A stretch of DNA of 64,000 nucleotides from Eutreptiella sp. 'Long Island Sound 2002' (lineage: Eukaryota; Euglenozoa; Euglenophyceae; Eutreptiales; Eutreptiaceae): assembly GCA_964036045.1 (NCBI GenBank), contig OZ038381.1, positions 152,910,352-152,974,351 of the forward strand, given 5' to 3'. A model generated the notes under the pieces. That model ran no database searches and was not told the origin of the DNA. It saw only the letters and a list, made by a program, of their open reading frames with translations. Below are positions 48,472 to 56,972 of this stretch, piece after piece. The position numbers and the translations under genes are program-made. Each line of letters starts with the position of its first letter. Position 1 is the stretch's first letter.

Positions 48472-49254
48472 CTAGAAACTTCCTTCGACATCACCATTGA
48501 CAAAGCGTGCCACCGCACAGCGACACAAATAAGGGCGTGTGTTGCCCCGATTCCGGTCATCTAGCAAAACGGCAAGGCCGAAAGTGCGCACCATGTCCGC
48601 GCTGGTTACTGGCATCCCAAGCAATGGCACCACCAGTTCCAATAGTGGACCTGACAGGGCTGACCAAAATTGCATTGCGTCCTCAACTTGCTTGGCCTTC
48701 TGGCTGTCCATGTTGACATATAGTTCCCAATCATCCCGCATTTTGTCGGAGAATCCGAAGAGCTCCTTATTTTTCTCCCACGTCGTATCACAGAGTGGCA
48801 GTTGCTTGGGATCAAATACCTGTAAATTTGGTGTAGGGATGTGTCAGACCAGAACTCAATGCACCTGTAGAAGTGTGATATAGACCTCACAACGGCAGCA
48901 ACTACGGAAGCCCCATCACCAACAAACGCCGCAATCTCAGATGTGGCCAGCCCCAAGCACCCGAGGGCATCAATAATCGTACGGCCCAATTCCGTGTGCT
49001 CAACGCCTTTGGATGTAGCACGGCCCATGATACAGACCACACCCTTGGTACACGCTAGAAGACCCAATCTTGATCTAGCCTAGAACACTCTAGCCTAGAT
49101 GTTCTAGCCTAGATTAGATCAATACTATAACGATATAATGTCTACCCAGATGTGCCAATTTCTTCAATGTTCCCCCGTGCATGCTTGCTATTGTCCATAG
49201 TTCATTGTTCCATGTTTCCTTCTCTCGCGCTTAGATATTACACATTTCTTTGCA

Positions 49255-50020
49255 ATGAAACGCCCCGCCACTTCCCCCCTTGCTCCCTCCTCAACCGGGA
49301 AGGATACTTCCCTCTTGTCTAAGGCACTACGGGACTTGAGTGGGGCTTCAAACCTCAAGGATGAGCGGGTGGGCCATTACTTGGCCACGTGGGCGCTATC
49401 ATGCCCCCTAGCACGGCAGCAATTCAACAACGCCGTCCAATATGTGAACTCCGCCACTTCTACCCATACCACGGGTGAGGCATGCAAGGCCGCCGCTGAG
49501 GCATACGCCGCCCCTTCTCCCCCCCACCGCCATGTGTGAACTAGTGCTCAACATGAGGGCCCCCAAGTCCTCGTGGAGGACCCTCTCGAAGCTCTACACG
49601 CTCCGTAAGTTGGAGTATCACCGCACCATTCCCGGTGGCCCCTACTCCCGTCCAATTTGTACCGAGCGGGATTTCCAAGCCTGTTGGAAGGAGTTGGTCG
49701 CCCCCGTGCAATTGGATGAGCCCGTTGCCACGGTGTTGCCCAAGGCCACCGGGATCTCATGGCCCTTCGCCTCATGGGTCACATACATCCTCTCCCGGCC
49801 GGGCTTGGTGCGGTCAATCAACCGCAACTTCCCATTGACGTTCATCGCCTGGGGAGATGCCTACCCCGTGGCCGGGGGCAATTGGACCCAACTCACCATC
49901 TCCTTGGCCAACTTCGACCACTTGGCCCGCTCCCCCGCGGGCCTTTGGGTGTTGAGCATGGCCAATTGCGATGACAAGGCCATGGACACCCTTGAGACGT
50001 TGTGGAAGAGCAATTGGGAG
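49255..50020 (+). CDS. Copy B element protein, exon a
   Basis: Starts MKRPATSPLAPSSTGKDTSL and includes GHYLATWALSCPLARQQFNN. The frame shifts by one at a C-run (49517-49525), resuming as CELVLNMRAPKSSWRTLSKL. Then come FQACWKELVAPVQLDEP, ISWPFASWVTYILSRPG and NWTQLTISLANFD, ending LWKSNWE before the donor GAG|GTAGGC at 50021. Copy A aligns along its whole length (for example WKELVKPLALD, WPLQSWARYIQSRPP, SWTQLSIGL). The C-run shift may be a sequencing error, since the rest is open. Function is unknown; no catalytic motif was recognised. Confidence 0.6.
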
Positions 50021-50150
50021 GTAGGCCTCTCACCTAGTGCCTTTCGCTCGTTCTAGTTTTGATCTAGTTAGCCTCGAACACCGCTCGCTAGAAGCTAGAT
50101 TACACTAGACTAGAACGAAATTAACCACCCCCCATGTCTCGTGTTTACGT
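50021..50150 (+). other. Intron 1 of copy B with CTAGAAC inverted motifs
   Basis: Donor GTAGGC at 50021. The acceptor is not clear; a stop at 50122 in the next exon's frame puts it after that, possibly CAAG at about 50150. The gap contains CGTTCTAG near 50048 and CTAGAACG near 50111 in inverted orientation, so it can fold into a hairpin. Confidence 0.5.
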
Positions 50151-50871
50151 GATTCAAGACATCATCGACACGGGGCTAGTCCAATGGGGGGCTTCCAAGG
50201 AGGAGGCAAAGGTGATCCTCGGGGGGGATCAACCGTGGACACGAAGGGTGATCGGGGTGTCCACATGCCCCCAAGTTGGCTCCATGTTCAATGAGGGGAT
50301 ATGGAATGCCCAAAAGAAGACTTGGGAGGGTAGTGCTATCCGGCGGACCATGGAGGGTGATGAGGCCAACTACACGGCCTTCCTCCTTGGGACGCCTTCC
50401 TTGCAAGCCGCTGGCTGCAGTACGCAGCGGATTTCGAAATTGCCACGTGCCTGGGTCGTCTTGTGCATTTTGCACTTGACAATGGCCATGGGCCGCTTGT
50501 TGGGGAAGTTTGTTGACCGGAAGGCTAGGTCCGTCACCCCTGCGCTCCGTCAAGACCTGCAAGTTCTCCTGTCGGAGAGGTGTGCAGGTTGGAGCGTTTA
50601 TGGGTCAGCTTCCCCGGACGGGGAAGAGACGGCCAATTTTTTTGACGCATGGCCGGATATTGCTAGGTGCCTCGGCATTAGGCCGAGCACGGCCAAGTAC
50701 AAGGCCATTGCGAACATGTGGAACCTGCTGCAAGCCCTCTATTGTACATATCAGGGCCCTGACCCATTGAACTGTGCTGCCGTGGCCCGTGATTTCTGGC
50801 GACACTATACTGTCGGAACAGCATCACGGTATCTACTGAGCCTTGAGCATGATGTAGATACCATGTTGTAG
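50134..50871 (+). CDS. Copy B element protein, exon b
   Basis: Exact 5' boundary uncertain. VIQDIIDTGLVQWGASKEEA and VILGGDQPW, then VIGVSTCPQVGSMFNEGIW and RRTMEGDEA, match copy A's VLQSVHDYKTFYWG, VIGGDQP and LIGVSISPMVGSIYN. From about 50410 the sequence departs from copy A. It adds about 150 residues (LPRAWVVLCILHLTMAMGRL, FFDAWPDIARCLG, ANMWNLLQALYCTYQGPDPL) ending in TAG at 50869, with a further open stretch beyond. This extra part may be captured sequence or a domain deleted from copy A. No function can be assigned. Confidence 0.55.
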   Translation: MSRVYVIQDIIDTGLVQWGASKEEAKVILGGDQPWTRRVIGVSTCPQVGSMFNEGIWNAQKKTWEGSAIRRTMEGDEANYTAFLLGTPSLQAAGCSTQRISKLPRAWVVLCILHLTMAMGRLLGKFVDRKARSVTPALRQDLQVLLSERCAGWSVYGSASPDGEETANFFDAWPDIARCLGIRPSTAKYKAIANMWNLLQALYCTYQGPDPLNCAAVARDFWRHYTVGTASRYLLSLEHDVDTML

Positions 50872-50939
50872 AACATTAAGCCATTTGCCAAGGCCCTGGG
50901 GGCCATCTCCCCCGCCCTGGACCGCCAAGGCACGATATG

Positions 50940-51078
50940 TTGATTGCGTTCTAGCGTCAATCTAGCGAAATGTTCTAGCGTTGATCTAGCCACCACCGTG
51001 GCGCCGCCGCTAGAACGCCGCTAGAACAATTGCCTAGAACGCCGCTAGAACGCACTTGCATTATGTTTCCGTTCTCAG
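50940..51078 (+). other. Non-coding gap before exon c with dense CTAGAAC motifs
   Basis: GCGTTCTAGCG, ATGTTCTAGCG, then CGCTAGAACGCCGCTAGAAC and CCTAGAACGCCGCTAGAACG occur within 110 bp, in opposite orientations on the two sides of a GC-rich centre. It ends with the acceptor TTCTCAG|GTTGCC at 51079. The donor could not be fixed. Confidence 0.55.
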
Positions 51079-51996
51079 GTTGCCAGCGTGCAGACGTGTG
51101 GAGCCGACCCCCGCGGGGTGCGCGTGGAGTGGCGTGATGGCGGGGGCTGGACGCGCCTCGTGGGGGTCACCGAGTTGGGCCGGTCGATGGGGACGGACCC
51201 CAATTTGGCCCTCTCGGTGCTGAAGGGTTTGGGTAGGTGGGAAGCGGGCAGGAGTGCGGGGGGCATGGACCCGCAGCGCAAGGGTTGGGTGAGGTTGCAG
51301 GGCCGGGCGGGGGAGACCAGCAGCAGCACCACCAGCAGTGGGGGGAGGACCACCCCCCCAAGGCCCCCACGAAAAAACCCCGCTGCGAGAGTAGCGAGGA
51401 AGACCCCCCCCCCCCAAGCCCAGCAGAGCAAGCCCAAGGCCAAGGCCAAGCCCAAGGGCAAGGGTAAGGCCACCCCCCCCAAACCCCAAGCCCCCCCCTT
51501 GCAAGATAGGGGCCGGGACCCCTATGGGAATGTGCCGGGTGTGGGGGACACCCGGTATGTCCCTTGGGAGGAGGGGGGCAATGGGGGGACCGTCCGCCAA
51601 ATGACGGTGTTGGGGGATTGGGATGAGGAGTTGGACCCGGGGGAGTGGTGGGTGGTGTCGCAGGGGTCCAATGGGGAGGGGGGGAAGAAGGGGAAGAAGG
51701 GGAAGAAGAGGAAGCGGGAGCAAGAGGGGGGCACCTTCCGGGTGGCGGGGGAGCTCCTCTTCCGCACCCGGGAGGAGGCGGAGGCCCACCTCCGAGAGGC
51801 CTTGGGGGAGGGGGACGACGGGGACGACGGGGATGACGGGGATGACGAGGGGGGCGAGGGTGGTGACAAGGGGGACGGGGGCGACAAGGGGGGTGAGGTG
51901 GGTGGTGACAAGGGGGGTGAGAAGGAAGGGGACACGGGGGGTGAGAAGGGGGGTGCCGGGAGCAAGGATGAGCCCCGGCAACCCCCCACCACGTAG
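51079..51996 (+). CDS. Copy B element protein, exon c (basic/proline-rich, acidic tail)
   Basis: Starts after the acceptor as VASVQTCGADPRGVRVEWRD, then SVLKGLGRWEAGR, which pairs with copy A's VRASWRDRDAAHEVPLG and ILRGLRDWE. A Lys/Pro-rich segment (KAKAKPKGKGKA) follows, then GELLFRTREEAEAHLREALG, matching copy A's HGLLFPTPEAAQEHLERV. It ends with an acidic Gly/Asp repeat tail to TAG at 51994-51996. Conservation of the two end blocks with a variable low-complexity middle suggests selection on the protein. The role is unknown. Confidence 0.55.
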   Translation, partial: VASVQTCGADPRGVRVEWRDGGGWTRLVGVTELGRSMGTDPNLALSVLKGLGRWEAGRSAGGMDPQRKGWVRLQGRAGETSSSTTSSGGRTTPPRPPRKNPAARVARKTPPPQAQQSKPKAKAKPKGKGKATPPKPQAPPLQDRGRDPYGNVPGVGDTRYVPWEEGGNGGTVRQMTVLGDWDEELDPGEWWVVSQGSNGEGGKKGKKGKKRKREQEGGTFRVAGELLFRTREEAEAHLREALGEGDDGDDGDDGDDEGGEGGDKGDGGDKGGEVGGDKGGEKEGDTGGEKGGAGSKDEPRQPPTT

Positions 51997-52299
51997 GAGG
52001 GGTAACCTGCGTGTCGCGACTTGCGAATGGGGGCCTGGGGGGGCATGGGGGGCTAATCGGGCTAACCGGGCTAATCGGGCTAACCCACCACCAAGTGACC
52101 CGGCGCCGGCCCGCCAAATGACCTTCCAAGTAACCTATGGGGTGCGGTGGGGGGCTAACCAGGCTAACCGGGGGGTGGGGGGGGGGGGGGACCCGGCGCT
52201 CCGTGAGTCGGGTCCAGCATTGGGACCCTGTGATTGGCCACGGCTGGCCATGGTAGCCGGGGCAGCTTCTCTTTGAGGAGTGGCGGGGCATTCATATAT

Positions 52300-52384
52300 A
52301 TTGTTCTAGCGGCGTTCTAGAGAACCGTTCTAGTGGCGTTCTAGCGGCGCTCGCTAGAACGTTGCTAGAACGCCGCTAGAACGA
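52300..52384. promoter_or_regulatory. Subterminal CTAGAAC/GTTCTAG palindromic cluster
   Basis: Four GTTCTAG words (52303-52344) are followed by three CTAGAACG words (52354-52383), making a strong inverted repeat. It lies between exon c and the right terminus; another cluster abuts the terminal repeat at 52537-52571. It could be a transposase binding region or a hairpin; this is inferred. Confidence 0.6.
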
Positions 52385-52483
52385 AAATTTTTTGGACTCC
52401 AAAATCAGGTGAAAACAATGAAATTGTGGGGAAAAAAAGTATGGGCCCCCGAGTACGGATACGGGGGTCCAGGTCAGACACCT

Positions 52484-52518
52484 AGTACCCCCCCCCCCGC
52501 GCGGGGGGGGGGGGGGGT
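52484..52518. repeat. Adjacent C-tract and G-tract
   Basis: A C-run, CGCG, then a 14-15 nt G-run inside copy B; potential hairpin or G-quadruplex. Confidence 0.85.
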
Positions 52519-53737
52519 ATCCCCCTCTTTTTTTTCGTTCTAGCCGCTCTAGCGGGTTCTAAGCTAGAACGAGATTGGGTCTTCTAGCGTGTACCAGGGG
52601 CAAAGCACCACCGCATCACCACATTGGTATGCATATGCAAACACAGCCCGGGCCGGCCAATGGTACCTGAGTTTGGATCTATGCATTGAAGTGTCGCGGT
52701 GTCCTCAACATATGCCTCACACCCATGGCCAGCAAGTACATCAACAATGGCATTCCCACTGTCCACTCGTCAAAACTCAGCCATGCATGCGGGACGTCCT
52801 TCAATCCTTTACGTGCCAGTCAGCGACAAATAGCACGTGAATGCTCACCATACACCATTAAAATATTTGTATCCGTGCGCAACGTGGAGACTTCATGCAC
52901 ACAACCTTCAAATTGTGTGTATTTCTTCAAAAATCCGTGCATTGATACGTGATCCAACTTCTCCAGGGGTATCCCGGCACCCAAAACAGCAACGGTAACA
53001 TCCGCATTGATATTCGCAATCATCTCGGGCCGTGTGTGAGGTGTGCTTGAGGAAGGGGTGGCAGTGTCGGACTCCTTTGCCAAAATTGCCCCAAAATGGC
53101 AGATTGACCCCTGATTTGCTCTTCAACGGGTGCTTGGCGCCTACAAAGCATCCGAGGAACGTAAACACATTTCACACGTCCAACCAAAGGCAATAGGTCT
53201 AGGGACAGCGGTCATCACCCTTGGCATTGGCACCGAATTTGAGGCGTAGATAGCAAGGATTGGTACCTTTCATGTGAAAGCTTGCAAAAGTGTCGTGGTC
53301 TTGGTGGACTGGAACATTGCAGCAGATACACCACATGACACCATCACAATCATCAAAGACACCAGGGTACTTGGCTGCCCGCTAAGCAGCAGTACCGTTC
53401 GTACAATAATGACTGGCAGCCCTTGCCTTCTTTGCACTTGGGTCCTTTTGTTTTGCAGAGGATGCAGGGTGCCTTCCTTTTCCCCATTAAGATGAAGAGC
53501 GAAAACACAAAAAAACGACCTGCCACATAAACACCAAAGGGACACACACACAGGCCACAAAGAGCAGTTTTGTAACTTGCACTAGTAAACCCAGGCTTTG
53601 GAGAAAATTTGGAGGGTTTTGAAAACTTCCAAGTGTCACTAAACAGCCTAAAAAAAGACCACCAACTTTGGGGCTTTCGGGAGGCCCATGTGGCTCGGGC
53701 TGTTGGCCCCCTGAAGGCCCCGAAAATGCTGTTTAGT

Positions 53738-54450
53738 GGCATCTGAAATTTTTCGGAAAACGGACATTTTCCGAAACCCTTCTGTCACCCCTAGGATGGG
53801 TTTGGGTGGTTATTTGGTGACAATACGGGTACTTGAGCACCCATGGAGACCCACGCAGTAGCCGCTAAGCTCGTCTAGCCCCGAAATTTTTGTTTTTGGT
53901 TTGGTGTTGGTTGGCCTATAGCCGCCATGGTGCGTTGATTCAAGCCCAAGTCCCATTCCACTTTTTTTCTTCTATATGGACCCCCGAACCAATGACGGGT
54001 CCCGGGTGCTATCTCCCTAGGACACGCCCACATTACGATCGTAATTTTCGTAATTTTCGTAATTCATCGTAATTTTCACCGATTTTTTTGACCATTTTTT
54101 GGCATTGAGTACAAAAAGTACTTTATTTTCAGGTTGATTTTGTGTTGTTGTGGGGGCTAGCTCTGCCACAAGGTTCTTCCGTCGCCCCTGGTCTAGGTGG
54201 TGATTTGGTGATAATATGGGTACTCGAGCACCCACTGGCACCCACCCAGTGGCTGCCAGGCCCATGTAGCATAGCCCACGGGCCTCCGAATCAGCCTAGG
54301 CTACATGGGCATAGCGGCCACCACATGGGTCCCTATTGGTGCTCAAGTCCCTGTATTGCCACCAAATGACCACCCAAACCGATCCTAGGGGTGATGGAAG
54401 GGTTTTTTGTTAGCAAAATCCAGTTTCCAAAAGGTTTCAGCACACGCCTG
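53738..54450. mobile_element. Foldback/MITE-like element with long inverted arms
   Basis: The left part (TTTCGGAAAACGGACATTTT, CACCCCTAGGATGGGTTTGG, then GACAATACGGGTACTTGAGC) is mirrored by 54290-54450. Read in reverse complement that arm gives CACCCCTAGGATCGGTTTGG and GGCAATACAGGGACTTGAGC. An extra arm at about 54180-54265 (GGTACTCGAGCACCCACTGG) pairs with the same right arm. There is no coding capacity. Confidence 0.65.
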
Positions 54451-55430
54451 CCAGCCCAAAAATTGCTCACTCACTGATGGGGCCCCATCCGGGGGCTGAT
54501 GTTGGAAAGCCGAAGGTAGCATCAAAGACCCCCATCATTGGTGGCGGGTCCATGTGGAACAAAAAAATGGAACGGGACCTGGGTCCAAAATGATGCACAG
54601 TGGCGGCGATATGGCAAACCAAGTTTTGAACCCCCCCCCCCCCATCCCCCCCCCCCCCCCCCCCCAAAAAATGGTACCTAGGTACGGGGGCGTAGAAGGG
54701 TCATAATCAAAAAAGTCCTTGGGGGATAATTTTGTGTCCCAAAATGATGATTTTTACAAGGGGTTAGACATCCAATATTAGGCTTTGGGGTATGCTATGC
54801 AAATGACCCCCAAAAGGGGGGGGGGTATGTGACACCTTCGCTTGCGCTTGATCTAACAACCTCTCTTCGAGGTGCCTTTCCAGGCACTGTTGGCGCCCAA
54901 ATTGGCTGTTCCCTATTGCCACAAATTGGTGTGGGCTGGGGGGTCCAGAGGAGGGGGATGGGGGGGGGGTGCCCGGCCCGAAACGCCAAGCCCCCCGTGA
55001 GCTACCCTGTCTACCTTTTTGGTCAACTTGGGACTGATGCTCTGTGCCAATTTTGGAAGGGACAGACGTGCCCAACACCTGCTAATTAAGTGCCCTGTAG
55101 GCCACAGAGGCTGCAACCTGGAAACCCAGTGCCCAGACACCCCTTCCACATAGCACCACACTGCATTTTTGAAGGCTTTTGCTCAGCTGAAACGATGCTA
55201 CTCCACACCGAAGAGCTGTCTTGGATAGTACAGGAAGCCTCACGGGCTTTAACATAGGAGCATGGCAGCGGTTACTCTGTGGAGGTATATTGCACCAAAC
55301 CGCAATGTTAGTAATTGAGTTGCTGTTTGTTTGTTTCCAGGACAGGAACGAGAGCAAACAACTTCAAGGGTAGTGGCTTGTTGGGGGAATTGCAAGGAGA
55401 ACCAGCCCCCATAACACTGCGTTTTGCCGT
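54451..55430. other. No recognised gene; long C-tracts
   Basis: Paired C-tracts at about 54631-54665 and G-tracts at about 54820 and 54961. Minus-strand frames here are shadows of these low-complexity tracts. Confidence 0.4.
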
Positions 55431-55850
55431 GTTGTGCTGTGCTGAGGGGTGTTGTGTCATGTTATGCTGTGTAGTGCTATGTTGTGTTGTGCTGTGTTGT
55501 GACATGTTTGTTGTGATAAGCTGTGCTTTGTTGTATCGTGTTACAGTGTGTTGCATAGTGTTGTGTTGTGTTGTGGTGTGTTGTGTTGTGTTGTGTTGTG
55601 TTGTGTTGTGTTGTGTTGTGTTGTGTTGTGTTGTGTTGTGTTGTGTTGTGTTGTGTTGTGTTGTGTTGTGTTGTGTTGTGTTGTGTTGTGTTGTGTTGTG
55701 TTGTGTTGTGTTGTGTTGTGTTGTGGTGTGGTGTGGTGTGGTGTGGTGTGTTGTGTTGTGTTGTGTTGTGTTGTGTTGTGTTGTGTTGTGTTGTGTTGTG
55801 TTGTGTTGTGTTGTGTTGTGTTGGATTGTACTGTGCGATGTCGTCTTTCT
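55431..55850. repeat. (TTGTG)n microsatellite, ~400 bp with degenerate edges
   Basis: Near-perfect TTGTG pentamers from about 55556 to 55825, with a GGTGT variant block at 55726-55750 and degenerate copies at 55430-55555. Looser GTGTGGTGT repeats occur near 55945-55975. Long Cys-Val and Thr-Gln-His frames here are artefacts. Confidence 0.95.
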
Positions 55851-56181
55851 GTCATATTGCGTGATGGTGTTGTGTGGATGTTGATGTTAGTGCGGTATTG
55901 TGTCGAATCATTCTGTTATTGATGAGACTGTTGGTGCTGCGGTTGTGTTGTGGTGTGGTGTGGTGTGGTGTTTGCGTGTGTGTGTTTTCTGTTTTGGATT
56001 TGTTCTGTTGTGTTGCATGACTAAGATTCAGATGTCATACCAACACTGTCTTCCCTCCTGCTCTTTGAGCACACATAAATATGTAAAATGATGGTCAGAC
56101 ATACATTTGGGAGATGGGTGATTACAAACTGTTGGTGAGCATAGACATATGGTTTTATTTTCAACGAAACACCAGCTTTCA

Positions 56182-56517
56182 TCAATTCCCCTTATGCGAG
56201 GAAACAGTGGCGTGAAACAATGGCGGCCAACAGGTTTGGAGATTTATTTCAAGAGTGCGCTGCGACGTGGCAACCAATGGAGGGAATGATTGCGGGAAGG
56301 GATTACCTGAGATGGCAAAGCAAACTTGAATGGGCATAGTGGAAGAAGGTTCAGGTTGGGCTTCGAAACGTGCCGTGGGTTTGACAAATAGCACAAAGGG
56401 GGTCTTTTGAGGGGGAACAGCGGTGAACTCTTGCTCTTCACCACTGGGAACTGGGATTATCTCAGGTATGAGGAAAGCAGGTATGGGGGGGGGGGGGGGG
56501 CTGGGGGTAATCTGCAT
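56182..56517 (-). other. Coding-like fragment of unknown nature
   Basis: The minus strand reads VPSGEEQEFTAVPPQKTPFV, LFVKPTARFEAQPEPSS and MPIQVCFAIS before a donor-like CTCAG|GTAATC. Composition looks coding, but no domain is recognised and no adjoining exon was found. It lies downstream of the leucine-rich-repeat gene's stop. Confidence 0.25.
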
Positions 56518-56972
56518 GGGTTACTGGAAGTATTGTCCGGTCTGGTTTTCTTGCTTCAAGGGTTTATGCCTCTTTGTACCGGCCTTATGGTGAGGGGGCC
56601 GAGGCCCCCAGCATGCACTGACCATTTTTGTACCACAAATTGACCAGAGAGACTGGGGGGGCGGTCCAGGTGGTGCTGAGCTCGTGTATGTGGGTGTGAT
56701 CCTGGGTGGATAGGTGATCCTAATCATGGAATACTGGTTACTCCTAATTAACAGTAAGGAAAGCGCTTGCTGCTTTGAGGAGAGTGCTTGTTGTGCTGAC
56801 AGTGGGAGAATAGTTTTGGCTCCCTATGAGAGAGGCTGTCGCTCATAGCAGTACAGTGCTTGCTGCCACCATGGACGCTGGCTGTTGCTAAGAGTTAAAT
56901 GGCAGCAGTTGCCAATTGTGGGAGAAGTGGTGGAGATTTTGTGCAGAAATCAAAGGACCGGCATGGGGGCAT

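Larger units (their letters stand above)
49051..52591 (+). mobile_element. DNA transposon of uncharacterised family (copy B), 3.54 kb, nested in the hAT gene
   Basis: The terminal inverted repeat CACGCTAGAAGACCCAATCT (20 bp, perfect) lies at 49051-49070 and inverted at 52572-52591. An imperfect inward extension is rich in CTAGAAC words. TA flanks both ends (49049-49050, 52592-52593); GTAC is an equally valid four-base duplication. Collapsing one TA gives TGGTACCAAGG and a continuous hAT frame, so the ends are exact. The interior encodes three exon blocks collinear with copy A at 8.1-10.4 kb. Confidence 0.85.
48472..53340 (-). pseudogene. hAT superfamily transposase, decayed and split by a nested transposon
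   Basis: Minus strand. The BED-like zinc finger (VMWCICCNVPVHQDHDTFAS, then FHMKGAKHPLKSK) is formed across an intron 53266-53141. It is followed by INADVTVAVLGAGIPLEKLD, an in-frame TGA at 52822-52820, LSFDEWT with a frameshift, and GNAIVDVLAGHGCE up to 52594. The nested element 49051-52591 then intervenes. The frame resumes at 49048 with KGVVCIMGRATSKGVEHTEL, ATSEIAAFVGDGAS, a frame break near 48820-48880, and VFDPKQLPLC. The hAT dimerisation region FWSALSGPLLELVVPLLGMP then VTSADMVRTFGLA ends with TAG at 48472. Deleting the insertion plus one TA restores CFAPG-T-KGVVC in frame. Family assignment rests on the C-terminal block and zinc finger. Confidence 0.75.

Noticed and set aside
51167-52291. 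Long Pro-rich minus-strand frames opposite copy B exon c
   Set aside because: Antisense shadow of a Gly/Lys/Asp-rich coding region; no conservation with copy A on that strand.
3238-52822. UGA reassigned to a sense codon such as Trp
   Set aside because: The two intact host genes (about 1400 visible codons) contain no in-frame TGA and use TGG for Trp throughout; CpG decay of CGA explains the element stops more simply.
55315-55922. Long Cys-Val and Thr-Gln-His reading frames
   Set aside because: Products of the TTGTG pentanucleotide repeat, open on both strands.
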